A DNA stretch of 64,000 nucleotides, taken from Paracoccus xiamenensis. Lineage in GTDB: Bacteria > Pseudomonadota > Alphaproteobacteria > Rhodobacterales > Rhodobacteraceae. Location: NCBI RefSeq assembly GCF_011308835.1, contig NZ_JAAOHY010000009.1, positions 1 through 64,000 of the forward strand, given 5' to 3'. The position numbers and the translations under genes are program-made. Numbering within the stretch: position 1 is the first letter of the stretch; the number at the start of each line of letters is the position of its first letter. Shown here piece by piece: positions 15,605 through 24,512 of the stretch. The notes beneath the pieces were generated by a model. The model searched no databases, was not told the DNA's origin, and saw only the letters and a program-made list of their open reading frames with translations.

Positions 15605-17518
15605 ATGCCGATCAGCCTCGGCACCCTGTCAGACGATCCAGCCATGGAGCCAGATATGGATATCAAATCCACCGTCCGCCTTTCCTTCGATGAACTTGAC
15701 GAGTTGCGCGACCCGCGTCCCGCCGGAAGCGATTTCGACCGTGTTGTCGAAGCCGCAATTTCGCGACGCGGGTTTCTTGGTGGCACGCTGGCCTTTGGAT
15801 CGGGCGCCATGGTCTTCGGTTCGGGCATGCTTGGTTCCGCCGGCACTGCCCGCGCTCAGGCCGCGGCCTTCGCCTTCGCGCCGATCGGAATCGCGACGGA
15901 TTTCGACATCCACGTGCCGCAGGGCTATCGCTGGCAGCCGCTGGTGAAATGGGGGCAGGCGCTGTTTTCGGACGCCGAAGCCGCATGGTCGCCGGAAACC
16001 GGCGTGCCGCTGGACATGTCGGACCGGGTCTTCGGCGAGAATACCGACGGCATGGAGACCTATGAACATGACGGCCATGTGCTGCTAGCGGTCAATTCCG
16101 AATATGTGAACTCCGAGGTCAACCTGCCCGCCGAGGCGGAGGGCATTCCGCGCAACGCCGACGAGGTCACGCTGCTGAAGAACATGCAGGGCGTCACCGT
16201 GATGGAGATTGCGCAGGGCGAAAACGGCTGGCAGGTCGTGCTGGACAGCCCCTATAACCGCCGCATCACCCATGAAACGCAGATGGTCATGGACGGGCCT
16301 GCCGCCGGCTCTGATCTGGTGCGGACCAATGCCGACGCTGACGGCATGTCGCCCAAGGGGACGATGAACAATTGCGGTGCTGGCAAGACGCTCTGGGGCA
16401 CCTATCTGACCTGCGAGGAGAATTTTAACACCTATTTCGGCGCCACCGGCCCGTTCGAGGAAACCGAAGGTCTCGTGCGCTATGGTATCGGCGGCGAGGG
16501 GCGCTATGCCTACGAGAAATTCGACCCGCGTTTCGACCTGTCGCAGGAACCGAATGAGCCGAACCGCCATGGTTGGGTCACCGAAATCGACCCGACCGAC
16601 CCCGACAGCACGCCGGTCAAACATACCGCGCTTGGCCGCTTCAAGCATGAAAATGCCGAAATGGTGCAGGCGGCTGATGGCCGGATCGTCGTCTATATGG
16701 GCGATGACGAAAGGGGCGAGTTCCTGTATCGCTATGTCTCGAACGGCACGTGGGCCGAGGGCCAGCCGACCGATGGGCTGCTGTCGGATGGCACGCTTTA
16801 CGTCGCGAAATTCAATGACGACATGAGCGGCGAATGGCTGGCGCTGACGCCGGAAACCACCGGCATGTCGATCGAGGAGATTCTGGTTCACGCGCGGCTG
16901 GCCGGCTCCAAGGTCGGCGCGACCTCGATGGACCGGCCGGAATGGGTTGCGGCGAACCCGCTGCGGGTCGAGGTCTATTGTGCGCTGACCAACAACTCCA
17001 AACGCGGCGGCGACAAGATGCCGGTCAACGCGCCCAACCCGCGTGAGACCAACGAATACGGTCAGATCGTCCGCTGGCGTCCGGCGGATGAGGATCACGG
17101 CGCCGATGGCTTCACCTGGGATCTCTATGTGATGGCCGGCAATCCCGAGGTTTACGAAAATGTCTATGGCGGTTCGGACAATGTGACGGCGGGCAATATG
17201 TTCAACTCGCCCGACGGGATGGCCTTCTCGTCTGACGGGATGCTGTGGATCCAGACCGATGGCGATGACAGCAACGAGGGCGATTTTGCCGGCATGGGCA
17301 ACAACCAGATGCTGATCGGCAATCCCGAAACCGGCGAGATCGCGCGCTTCCTGACCGCCCCGAACGGGGCCGAGGTGACCGGTCTCACCTGGTCGCCCGA
17401 TCGTAAGGTCGCCTTTGTCGGCATCCAGCATCCGGGCGGATCCTGGCCCGATGGCGCGGGAAAGCCGCGCTCCTCGGTGATCGCCGTCTGGCGCGAAGAT
17501 GGCGCCACCATCGGGTAA
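15605..17518 (+). CDS. phoX: PhoX-family (DUF839) alkaline phosphatase, Tat-exported
   Basis: 637 residues from the ATG at 15605, which has AGGGAAG at proper distance. A GTG at 15599 is less likely. A Tat signal sits unusually far in (ISRRGFLGGTLAFG at about residues 52-66, after a cytoplasmic N-terminus), as in many PhoX proteins. The catalytic-core signature NNCGAGKTLWGTYLTCEENF is present, as are GWVTEIDPTDP, DDERGEFLYRYV and FNSPDGMAFSSDG of the beta-propeller. PhoX enzymes use Fe-Ca clusters to hydrolyse phosphomonoesters in the periplasm. No clear Pho box was seen upstream. Transcribed alone. Confidence 0.85.
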   Translation: MPISLGTLSDDPAMEPDMDIKSTVRLSFDELDELRDPRPAGSDFDRVVEAAISRRGFLGGTLAFGSGAMVFGSGMLGSAGTARAQAAAFAFAPIGIATDFDIHVPQGYRWQPLVKWGQALFSDAEAAWSPETGVPLDMSDRVFGENTDGMETYEHDGHVLLAVNSEYVNSEVNLPAEAEGIPRNADEVTLLKNMQGVTVMEIAQGENGWQVVLDSPYNRRITHETQMVMDGPAAGSDLVRTNADADGMSPKGTMNNCGAGKTLWGTYLTCEENFNTYFGATGPFEETEGLVRYGIGGEGRYAYEKFDPRFDLSQEPNEPNRHGWVTEIDPTDPDSTPVKHTALGRFKHENAEMVQAADGRIVVYMGDDERGEFLYRYVSNGTWAEGQPTDGLLSDGTLYVAKFNDDMSGEWLALTPETTGMSIEEILVHARLAGSKVGATSMDRPEWVAANPLRVEVYCALTNNSKRGGDKMPVNAPNPRETNEYGQIVRWRPADEDHGADGFTWDLYVMAGNPEVYENVYGGSDNVTAGNMFNSPDGMAFSSDGMLWIQTDGDDSNEGDFAGMGNNQMLIGNPETGEIARFLTAPNGAEVTGLTWSPDRKVAFVGIQHPGGSWPDGAGKPRSSVIAVWREDGATIG

Positions 17519-17538
17519 GCGCCCGCAGATGCAAAAGA

Positions 17539-17566
17539 CCCGGTGCCGCGAATACGCGGGGCCGGG
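17539..17566. terminator. GC-rich hairpin between convergent phoX and flavin reductase genes
   Basis: CCCGGTGCCGCG (17539-17550) pairs with CGCGGGGCCGGG (17555-17566) apart from two central positions, around an AATA loop. There is no U-tract, so its role as a bidirectional terminator is inferred from its position between two converging genes. Confidence 0.35.
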
Positions 17567-17633
17567 CACGCGGCGGATCTGCGCCAGCCAATGTGGCGAG
17601 GGGTGTTAGAGCCGCCACATCCGACGGCTGTTT

Positions 17634-18137
17634 CTACGTGCTGGCTGGCGCGGCAAGGCCGCCAAATTGGCCCGCGTGGTAAAGAAGCGGCGAAGCAGCC
17701 GGGTCACGGTCCAGATGCCGGACATGACCAAGAAAAAGGATGTGATCCCCTGCTTCGATCTGCTCTGCAACGTCCGCAATGATCAGTGCCGCGGCGCCGG
17801 GCAGCACGGGCAGTCCGTGGCGGCTCTGAAACGGCTCGGTCAGCGTTCCGTCGCCCCGACCGGCGAAGTGCAGCGCATGCCCGCGCATCCCCTCGGGCAG
17901 GACGTTCACCGCATATCGCCCCGATTCTCGGATCTTATCCAGCATGTTCGCGCTTCGGCTTACCGAAATGCAGATCAGCGGCGGGTCGAGCGAGACCGAC
18001 ATGAACGCACTGGCCGTCATGCCGTGATCGCCTTCGTCAGTGCGCGTGGTGATGACGTTGACGCCGGTGGCGAAACGACCGCAGCAATCGCGCAGGTCGC
18101 GCGGGTCGATGGCGTCAAGGACGGTGCTGTCATACAT
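17634..18137 (-). CDS. Flavin reductase (HpaC/SsuE-like flavin-binding split-barrel protein)
   Basis: 167 residues. The motif order fits the flavin-reductase-like split barrel: CGRFATGVNVITTRTDEGDH, then GMTASAFMSVSLDPPLICIS, then AVNVLPEGMRGHALHFAGRG and HILFLGHVRHLD. Such proteins reduce FMN or FAD with NAD(P)H and hand the flavin to a partner oxygenase. It follows mesD by 108 bases, in the same direction. Since MesX (DUF1852) is oxygen-dependent, a supply of reduced flavin to the methionine synthase system is a reasonable inference. A long inverted repeat lies between the two genes. Confidence 0.85.
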   Translation of the reverse strand: MYDSTVLDAIDPRDLRDCCGRFATGVNVITTRTDEGDHGMTASAFMSVSLDPPLICISVSRSANMLDKIRESGRYAVNVLPEGMRGHALHFAGRGDGTLTEPFQSRHGLPVLPGAAALIIADVAEQIEAGDHILFLGHVRHLDRDPAASPLLYHAGQFGGLAAPAST

Positions 18138-18190
18138 CAGGATCTATTCCTTTGACGGGCAGGCCGGCGGAGCCGAGGCCCGGAGGCAGA

Positions 18191-18225
18191 TCCGGTTTGC
18201 GGGCATCGATGTCCCGCAAACCGGA
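18191..18225. repeat. Perfect 13-bp inverted repeat between mesD and the flavin reductase gene
   Basis: TCCGGTTTGCGGG (18191-18203) is the exact reverse complement of CCCGCAAACCGGA (18213-18225), with a 9-base spacer. No U-tract follows on either strand. In the mRNA it would form a stable hairpin about 20 bases after the mesD stop and about 50 bases before the flavin reductase start. It could be an attenuator, a processing site or an operator. Confidence 0.75.
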
Positions 18226-18245
18226 AACGGGTTCATGCGCAGCTT

Positions 18246-19274
18246 TCAGGCCGAGAGTTCCTGACGGACGATCTCGGCGCCCGCGCCAAGCGCGGCCAGC
18301 TTGCCGCGTGCGACATGTCGCGGCAGCGGCGCCATGCCGCAATTGGTGCAGGGATACAGCTTGTCGGCATCCACGAACCGAAGCGCCTTGCGCAGGGTGT
18401 CGGCGACCTGTTCCGGCGTCTCAACGGTGGCGCTCGCCACATCGATGGCCCCGACCATGACCTTCTTGCCCCGGATCAGCTCGATCAGGTCCATGGGCAC
18501 ATGCGAGTTCTGGCATTCCAGCGACACCAGATCGATATTCGAGGCCTGAAGCTTGGGGAACACCTTCTCGTATTGCCGCCACTCGTTGCCGAGCGTCTTT
18601 TTCCAATCGGTGTTGGCCTTGATGCCGTAGCCATAGCAGATATGAACGGCCGTTTCGCAGTTCAGCCCTTCGATGGCCCTTTCAAGCGTGGCGATGCCCC
18701 AATCGTTCACCTCGTCGAAGAAGACGTTGAAGGCCGGCTCGTCGAACTGGATGATATCTACGCCAGCCGCTTGAAGTTCCTTCGCTTCCTCGTTCAGGAT
18801 TTTGGCGAATTCCCAGGCGAGTTTTTCGCGGCTTTTGTAATGGGCATCATACAGCGTGTCGATCATGGTCATCGGGCCAGGCAGCGCCCATTTGATCGGG
18901 GCATCGGTCTGGGCGCGCAGGAACTTCGCATCCTCGACAAAGACCGGCTTTTCGCGGGATACAGCGCCCACAACCGTGGGCACGCTGGCATCATAGCGAT
19001 CCCGGATCCTGACAGTTTCGCGTTTGTCGAAATCGACGCCGGTCAGGTGCTCGATAAAGGTCGTCACGAAATGCTGGCGGGTCTGTTCGCCATCACTGAC
19101 GATGTCGATGCCGGCACGCTGTTGTTCAGACAAGGAAACGCGCAGCGCGTCCTGCTTGGCCTCGATCAGTTCGTCACCCTGCAATTTCCAGGGCGACCAG
19201 AGTTTCTCGGGTTCGGCAAGCCAGACGGGTTTCGGCAGGCTGCCGGCGGTTGCGGTGGGAAGCAGTTTATTCAT
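18246..19274 (-). CDS. mesD: Core-MetE methionine synthase, MesD-type
   Basis: 342 residues, the size of the catalytic half of MetE alone. The folate-binding N-terminal half is absent. Zinc/homocysteine-site residues are in place: His211 and Cys213 (HICYGYG), Glu253 (SLECQNSH) and Cys312 (CTNCGMAPL). DGEQTRQHF and IIQFDEPAF are other core motifs. Of the folate-independent core methionine synthases (MesA-D), the one adjacent to DUF1852 is MesD, which needs MesX and oxygen to make methionine from homocysteine. The DUF1852 gene lies 30 bases upstream. It is cytoplasmic, and probably controlled by the MetR-like regulator at 20478. Confidence 0.88.
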   Translation of the reverse strand: MNKLLPTATAGSLPKPVWLAEPEKLWSPWKLQGDELIEAKQDALRVSLSEQQRAGIDIVSDGEQTRQHFVTTFIEHLTGVDFDKRETVRIRDRYDASVPTVVGAVSREKPVFVEDAKFLRAQTDAPIKWALPGPMTMIDTLYDAHYKSREKLAWEFAKILNEEAKELQAAGVDIIQFDEPAFNVFFDEVNDWGIATLERAIEGLNCETAVHICYGYGIKANTDWKKTLGNEWRQYEKVFPKLQASNIDLVSLECQNSHVPMDLIELIRGKKVMVGAIDVASATVETPEQVADTLRKALRFVDADKLYPCTNCGMAPLPRHVARGKLAALGAGAEIVRQELSA

Positions 19275-19304
19275 GTCAGTTCACTTCGTAGCAGTTCGTA
19301 TCGT

Positions 19305-20276
19305 TCACACAGCGACTTTCGCCGACCAGGCGTCAAGCATGGCGCGGCGCGGCTTGATAAAGTGTTCTTCGGCATACTTTCCCTGTTCGATCGCAAGCCG
19401 GCTGCGTTCCTCGCGGTCATAGGTGACGCGGGTCAGCGAATAGTCCTGATGCTTCAGGCTTGGCCGATAGCTTTCGCCGGCCACGGAATTGGCGTTGTAG
19501 ATCTCTGGGCGGTAGATCTTCTGGAACGCTTCCATGGTGCTGATCGTGCCGATCAGTTCCAGATTGCTGTAATCGTTCAGCAGATCGCCGAAGAAGAAGA
19601 AGGCCAGCGGCGCGACGCTGCGCGGCGGCATGAAGTAACGCACCTGCAGCCCCATCTTCTGGAAATACCGCTCGGTCAACGAGGATTCGTTCGGCGTGTA
19701 TTCCACGCCCAGAACCGGATGGCTGTTCGCCGTCCGCTGGTAGGTCTTGTTGTCCGAGACGCTGAGGCAGATGACCGGCGGTTTGTGAAAATGCGTCCTG
19801 AACGCCTCCGACGCGACGAAATCCTTGAAGATCCGACCGTGCAGCTCGCCGAAATCCTCGGGCACGCTGAAGCCATCGCGGCCCTTGTTGTGTTCGGGCA
19901 GGCGCACGCTGAAATCGTAGTCGCGGACATAGGACGAGAAGTTGTTACCGACGAGGCCATCAATTCGCGCACCCGTCTTGCGGTCCAGAATCGTCGGCTT
20001 CAGGATTTCAATCGCCGGGAAGGTCTCGCCGCTGCCATCAACGTCCATCTCGACTGAAATGATATCCAGCTCGACGCCATAGCGGTCGCCCTTAGGGTTA
20101 TCCCATCGCGCCAGATCGTTGAAACGATTGTCGATCATCTTCAACGCATTGGCCAGATTTTCCTGCCGCCGTTCGCCGCGAGCGAGGTTCGCGAAATTCG
20201 TCGTCAGCCGGGTGCTGTCGGCGGGCGCATAGGTCTCGTCGAAACGAAGGCCCTTGATGGTGAAAGTCTCAGTCAT
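19305..20276 (-). CDS. mesX: DUF1852 protein MesX, partner of MesD
   Basis: 323 residues from the ATG at 20276 (MTETFTIKGLRFDETYAPAD). An in-frame start 13 codons earlier has no better ribosome site. The protein is one full-length DUF1852 domain: TRLTTNFANLARGERRQENL, RFNDLARWDNPKGDRYGVEL, PFLVPEH-type and LIGTISTMEAFQKIYRPEIY stretches. Family members are required for MesD activity and for its oxygen dependence, although the chemistry is not settled. It begins the mesX-mesD-flavin reductase run. A dyad about 130 bases upstream could be the regulator's site. Confidence 0.88.
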   Translation of the reverse strand: MTETFTIKGLRFDETYAPADSTRLTTNFANLARGERRQENLANALKMIDNRFNDLARWDNPKGDRYGVELDIISVEMDVDGSGETFPAIEILKPTILDRKTGARIDGLVGNNFSSYVRDYDFSVRLPEHNKGRDGFSVPEDFGELHGRIFKDFVASEAFRTHFHKPPVICLSVSDNKTYQRTANSHPVLGVEYTPNESSLTERYFQKMGLQVRYFMPPRSVAPLAFFFFGDLLNDYSNLELIGTISTMEAFQKIYRPEIYNANSVAGESYRPSLKHQDYSLTRVTYDREERSRLAIEQGKYAEEHFIKPRRAMLDAWSAKVAV

Positions 20277-20406
20277 CGTGATCCGGTGTCCAATTGGTAT
20301 TCTTCGGTCTTTCACACCGCGATCTTCATGCCGTAGCGCGTTGCGAGCGAGCTCCCTGTATGGGCAAAGCGGGACATGAAGAAAAATGACATTTTCTCGG
20401 AAACAT

Positions 20407-20421
20407 ATGACTAAAACTCAT
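20407..20421. promoter_or_regulatory. Candidate operator in the mesX promoter region
   Basis: ATGA (20407-20410) and TCAT (20418-20421) form a short dyad with a 7-base A-rich spacer, in the only A+T-rich stretch of the gap between the regulator stop and mesX. Its form resembles the TGAA-N5-TTCA sites of MetR but is not an exact match. The assignment rests on position and symmetry only. Confidence 0.3.
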
Positions 20422-20477
20422 GTTTTGGATGCCGGTGCCAAGGCGCCCGCAGATGCGACGCGGGCGGGACGGGAGGT

Positions 20478-21350
20478 TCAGATCTGCACCCTCGCGGCCA
20501 GGTTTATGAAGCCGTCCAGATAGCTGGCCGTCTTGCCCGAGCGATAGCCCAAGTGGATGGATTTGGGGATCCCTTCGCCGATCCGCACCCCCGTCACGCC
20601 TTTGACGCCCCGAAGCAGCCAGTCGGGTGTCGCGCTGACGGCACGGCCCGACGCCACCAGACGCAGCATCAGGTCGGTGGTTTCGACCGTCCGGTGCCGG
20701 CGCGGCAGCGCATGGGCCGGAACCAGAAACCGCGTATAGATGTCCAGCCTCTCGCGGGCGACGGGATAGGTGATCAGGGTCTCGCTGGCCATATCCCCGG
20801 GGTCGACATGCCGCTTTTGCGCCAGCGGGTGGTGGTCGGCCACGGCGAGCACCAATTCGTAATCGAAGACCGGCCGATATTCGAGGCCGGGCCGCTCGAT
20901 CGGGTCGGGGGTGACGAGAATGTCGATTTCATGGTTCAAGAGTGCGGCGAGCCCACCGAACTGGAAGGCCGTGGTCACATCCAGCTCGATATCCGGCCAT
21001 TCCATCAGAAACGGATCGACGACCCGCATCAGCCAATCCTGGCAGGGATGACATTCCATCCCCACCCGGATCGCGCCGCGTCGCCCGCGCGCGTAATCTT
21101 CAAGCACCGCAGCCCCATGTTCGAGTTGCGGCAAAATCCGCTGCGCCAGTCCCAGAAGATACTCCCCCGCAGGCGTCAGGCGCAGCTTGCGGCCCTCGCG
21201 CTCCCAAAGTTTCACCTCATGGCGCTCCTCGAACCGGCGGACCGCGTGACTGACCGCCGATTGTGTCAGGCAAAGCTGATCGGCGGCCTCGGTCAGGCTG
21301 CCCGTCCGGTCGATCTCGCGCAGAATGGCCAATGGTTGGATGTCGATCAT
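20478..21350 (-). CDS. MetR-like LysR-family regulator
   Basis: 290 residues from the ATG at 21350 (MIDIQPLAILREIDRTGSLT). Upstream in-frame codons to 21431 do not look coding. The winged HTH ADQLCLTQSAVSHAVRRFEE is close to MetR. The effector domain carries MECHPCQDWLMRVVDPFL, a MetR hallmark, followed by LDVTTAFQFGGLAALL. MetR uses homocysteine as co-inducer for methionine synthase genes, which fits the adjacent mesX-mesD. A 5-bp inverted repeat directly abuts the start codon and may serve autoregulation. Confidence 0.85.
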   Translation of the reverse strand: MIDIQPLAILREIDRTGSLTEAADQLCLTQSAVSHAVRRFEERHEVKLWEREGRKLRLTPAGEYLLGLAQRILPQLEHGAAVLEDYARGRRGAIRVGMECHPCQDWLMRVVDPFLMEWPDIELDVTTAFQFGGLAALLNHEIDILVTPDPIERPGLEYRPVFDYELVLAVADHHPLAQKRHVDPGDMASETLITYPVARERLDIYTRFLVPAHALPRRHRTVETTDLMLRLVASGRAVSATPDWLLRGVKGVTGVRIGEGIPKSIHLGYRSGKTASYLDGFINLAARVQI

Positions 21351-21369
21351 TGATAGTGACCTGTTATCA
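21351..21369. promoter_or_regulatory. Inverted repeat abutting the start of the MetR-like gene
   Basis: TGATA (21351-21355) and TATCA (21365-21369) are perfectly complementary across nine bases and touch the start codon (21348-21350). LysR-type regulators often repress themselves from such sites. The assignment rests on symmetry and place only. Confidence 0.35.
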
Positions 21370-21738
21370 AGCGGATATGGTTTGGTGCGTTGTCGCGTCA
21401 TGTTCCGCGATGGGCAATAGTTATATAACACATGCAGCTTGACCTGCCCCTTCTTTGGTCTTCAGCGGCGCCTGGATGCGTGAGGTTCTTCTTGCATCCC
21501 ACATGAGGCTCGGCCTCTCGCGCATGGCAGGTCATGCATTGGCCCCAGATCCGCAGGGACGCGGAAGCTGGCGGAAGTCCGGCGATGTCGCGCCGGTCCC
21601 TGCTTTTGCCGGGATCGCATCGGATCGAACGCCCATGCTGGGCCGATCCGTCAGGCGGCATCCGGTTCTGTTCATCCGGTCCTGAACCGGGTATAAGCAG
21701 CCTTGATTTGTAGTTTATGTTTTTAAGTCGGAGGTGCG
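21370..21738. other. Intergenic region upstream of metR-like gene and vgrG
   Basis: No gene is supported here. The region holds the self-complementary GTTATATAAC (21420-21429), the most A+T-rich point and a likely promoter for the minus regulator. It also holds a perfect 7-bp inverted repeat (CCGGTTC 21662-21668 with GAACCGG 21684-21690) beside GTATAAGC, and a GGAGGT (21731-21736) that is the ribosome site of vgrG. A small GAGGC-TCG-GCCTC hairpin lies near 21505-21517. Confidence 0.4.
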
Positions 21739-23802
21739 ATGAACGCCCCTTTCAAGCAGGCCGAGCGGCTGGGTCGGTTGACGACAGAGCTCGGGCCGGA
21801 CGTTCTGGCTCTGCTGCGCTTTGACGGTACGGATCACCTGAACGATCTTTTTGAGTATCGCGTCGAAGCGCTGGCCACCCGCGACAATCTGGATTTCGAC
21901 GCGCTTGTCGGCACCCATGCCACCGTCGAGATCGAGGCGCATGAGGAAATGCGTCCCTTTGACGGCATCGTCACCTCGGCCCGTTGGGCAGGTGTGGGCG
22001 AGAACGGGCACCGCTATGATCTGACGCTCAGGCCATGGTTCTGGCTGGCGGGCAGGCGGCGCAACCAGCGGATTTTCCACAACAAGACGGTCATCGAGAT
22101 CCTGCAGGAATTGCTGTCGGACTATGCCGGTCTCGGCGATCCGGCGCTGCAAATCAGCCTGTCCAAGGACTATCCGACCCTCGAATACACGGTGCAATAC
22201 CGTGAATCCGATCTCGACTTCGCGCGTCGGCAGATGGAGCGGCACGGGATCAGTTTCCATTTCAAACATGCCATCGGCAGCCACACGCTGGTTCTGACCG
22301 ACGACGTGCTGGCGCATGAGAAGATCGGGCCGCGTCCGTTCAAGCGCTATGACGGCCATCACCAGTATGAGCAGGAGCATTTCTGGGACTGGGCGCCGGA
22401 ACGGAACATCACCACCGGCGCGGTTCGACTGACGGATTACAACTTCAAGAAGCCCAATCAGGCGATGGAGGTCGACCGGCTGGGCGATGCGCAGCACGCG
22501 CAGGGCCAGATCGAGAGTTTTGATTATCCGGGCGACTATCTGGCGCAAGATGTGGGCAAGCTGGTGGCTGGGCTTCGGACCGAACAGGAACGTGGCGCGG
22601 ACCGCCGCAACCGGGCCGTGGGGGATTGCGTCAGCCTTGGTGCGGGCAAGCGGATGACCTTGTCGGGCGACCAGGTGCCGGGGCTTGGCGAAACGTTTCT
22701 GTGCCTGTCGGCCAGCCATCACTTTGTCAGCGAAGCCTACGGCACGGGCGGTCAGGGCAGCGACGGCTATTCCTTCACCGGCAGCTATGTGCTGATGCCC
22801 GACACCGCGCCCATGGCCCCGCCGAAGCGGACGCCGCTGGCCGTGGTGCAGGGACCGCAAACGGCCGAGGTGGTCGGCGAGGGAGAGATCGACTGCGACG
22901 AATACGGCCGCATTCTGGTGCGGTTCCATTGGGATCTGGCGAACGCCTATTCGATGCGCTGCCGGGTGTCGCAGAACTGGGCAGGCGCAGGCTGGGGCGG
23001 CATGGTCATCCCGCGGATCGGTATGGAGGTCGTCGTCGAATTTCTTGAAGGCGACCCGGACAAGCCGCTGGTCACCGGCAACGTGTTCAACGGGGCAAAT
23101 GACGCGCCCTATCCGCTGCCGGCGCATAAGACGCGCAGCACCTTCCGGACCAACAGCCATGATGGCAAGCGGACCGGCAGGGGATTTAACGAATTGAGGT
23201 TCGAGGACCAGCAGGGCGAGGAAGAGATTTACCTCCACGCCCAAAAGGACCGGAACGAGAAAACCCTGAACAATCACAGCGAGCGGATCGACAATAACTG
23301 GATGCAATCGGTCGGGCACAACAAGAAGATCGAAGTCTCCGGTAGCCATAACGAGGCAGTGGCCGGCAACATGTCGTTGACCGTTGGCCCGTCCGCACTA
23401 GCTGGGTTTATCGGCAGTGCAATCAGCCGCGCGACTGACGGAGTTGGCGCGGCTGCGAAAGCCCTCGGCTTTCCCGGCATGATGAACCCCGGCGAGGGCA
23501 ACTACCTTGTGACAGTCGAAAAGACCAAGGCGGAAACCGTCGGACTCGCATCTGTCGAAACGGTGGGCCTGACGAAGGAAGTCATCGCCGGCGCAAGCTA
23601 TTCCGTCAATGTCGGCAAGATGTGCAATGTCAGCAGTGGCGAGACTGTGGACATCGAGGCGGCCGAACGAATTGTCTTCTCCTGCGGTGCCTCATCCATC
23701 GTCATGGAAGCCAATGGGATAATTACGTTTTATGGAACCGAGGCGCGGTTCCGCATGGTCGACCTGTTTGCCGTCAAGACCGACCGGATCGAGATGAACT
23801 GA
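21739..23802 (+). CDS. vgrG: Type VI secretion spike protein VgrG
   Basis: 687 residues. The gp27-like part (about 1-370) begins LTTELGPDVLALLRFDGTDH and includes VEYR-type and SDLDFARRQMERHGISFHFK motifs. The gp5 OB-fold (about 380-455) includes GRILVRFHWD and RVSQNWAGAGWGGMVIPRIG. FNELRFEDQQGEEEIYLHAQ starts the needle, whose beta-helix continues through NNHSERIDNNW. The tail (about 545-687) has an Ala/Gly-rich insert and further beta-strand repeats. VgrG trimers cap the Hcp tube and carry effectors. No tss genes are in the window, so this is a satellite module. The stop overlaps the next gene (TGATG). Confidence 0.92.
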   Translation: MNAPFKQAERLGRLTTELGPDVLALLRFDGTDHLNDLFEYRVEALATRDNLDFDALVGTHATVEIEAHEEMRPFDGIVTSARWAGVGENGHRYDLTLRPWFWLAGRRRNQRIFHNKTVIEILQELLSDYAGLGDPALQISLSKDYPTLEYTVQYRESDLDFARRQMERHGISFHFKHAIGSHTLVLTDDVLAHEKIGPRPFKRYDGHHQYEQEHFWDWAPERNITTGAVRLTDYNFKKPNQAMEVDRLGDAQHAQGQIESFDYPGDYLAQDVGKLVAGLRTEQERGADRRNRAVGDCVSLGAGKRMTLSGDQVPGLGETFLCLSASHHFVSEAYGTGGQGSDGYSFTGSYVLMPDTAPMAPPKRTPLAVVQGPQTAEVVGEGEIDCDEYGRILVRFHWDLANAYSMRCRVSQNWAGAGWGGMVIPRIGMEVVVEFLEGDPDKPLVTGNVFNGANDAPYPLPAHKTRSTFRTNSHDGKRTGRGFNELRFEDQQGEEEIYLHAQKDRNEKTLNNHSERIDNNWMQSVGHNKKIEVSGSHNEAVAGNMSLTVGPSALAGFIGSAISRATDGVGAAAKALGFPGMMNPGEGNYLVTVEKTKAETVGLASVETVGLTKEVIAGASYSVNVGKMCNVSSGETVDIEAAERIVFSCGASSIVMEANGIITFYGTEARFRMVDLFAVKTDRIEMN

Positions 23803-24512
23803 TGGATGACAGCGCAACGCGCATTCTTGCGCGCATCTTCTGGGATCTTGGAACCGAATCCGCAAAGAATGCGCGGGGCCGGCTGACGCATTACCGTCCA
23901 TGGGAAGGGCGCGACGCGCTTGGCAACAAGGACGATCCTAACGATGACAAGGCATTCGAACGCACGGTCAAGGAAACCATGCGGAACCAGGTCAAGTCGC
24001 ATTCGCCCAGTCAGGCAATCGTCCAGCGATATGGCGCGGCCGGGTTAAAGGCGCTGCAATCGGCAGGCTTTTCGACGGGTCAGCTTGCAGCGGTCGGCAA
24101 GACGATCAGGCACCTGCGCGGGGCAACGCGAGGGATGCAGCAGGTGTGGGGCGTCTATGACCAGATGACCACGCTTTACGCGTTTACCTATAGTGATCGT
24201 GTCGTCGTGACCAAGTATCGCCGGATCCTCAATACGCGCGCAGGCAGGTCGGGGTTTGAAGAATATGCCGCCTATAGCGAAAAGGTAGAGCCCTTCTTCC
24301 GCACCGTGGTGGAATTCATGACCATGCTCGGCATGTCGATCGAGGCAATGCCGACACCGGAGCTGGACCGCTACGCCATCGAGGCCGCCTTTCAAGAGCA
24401 TGGCATTCCGCAATCTGACGATCTGAAACGCCTGTTCGGTATCGAGGTTCCTGACCCGGTCCTGAGCGGGATCGAGGACGAGGCCCAGGAACAGATTGAG
24501 GTTCCCGAATGA
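23802..24512 (+). CDS. Unknown protein of the vgrG operon (candidate effector or adaptor)
   Basis: 236 residues. The ATG at 23802 shares its A with the vgrG stop (TGATG), so translation is coupled. No signal peptide or membrane helix is seen. The sequence is mainly helical with many charges: an N-terminal LARIFWDLGTESAKNARGRL, a central QRYGAAGLKALQSAGFSTGQ and an acidic end (SGIEDEAQEQIEVPE). I recognise no domain. Its place immediately after vgrG, before an exported partner-like gene, makes it either a VgrG-loaded effector or a loading factor. Those alternatives cannot be separated from sequence. Confidence 0.75.
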   Translation: MDDSATRILARIFWDLGTESAKNARGRLTHYRPWEGRDALGNKDDPNDDKAFERTVKETMRNQVKSHSPSQAIVQRYGAAGLKALQSAGFSTGQLAAVGKTIRHLRGATRGMQQVWGVYDQMTTLYAFTYSDRVVVTKYRRILNTRAGRSGFEEYAAYSEKVEPFFRTVVEFMTMLGMSIEAMPTPELDRYAIEAAFQEHGIPQSDDLKRLFGIEVPDPVLSGIEDEAQEQIEVPE

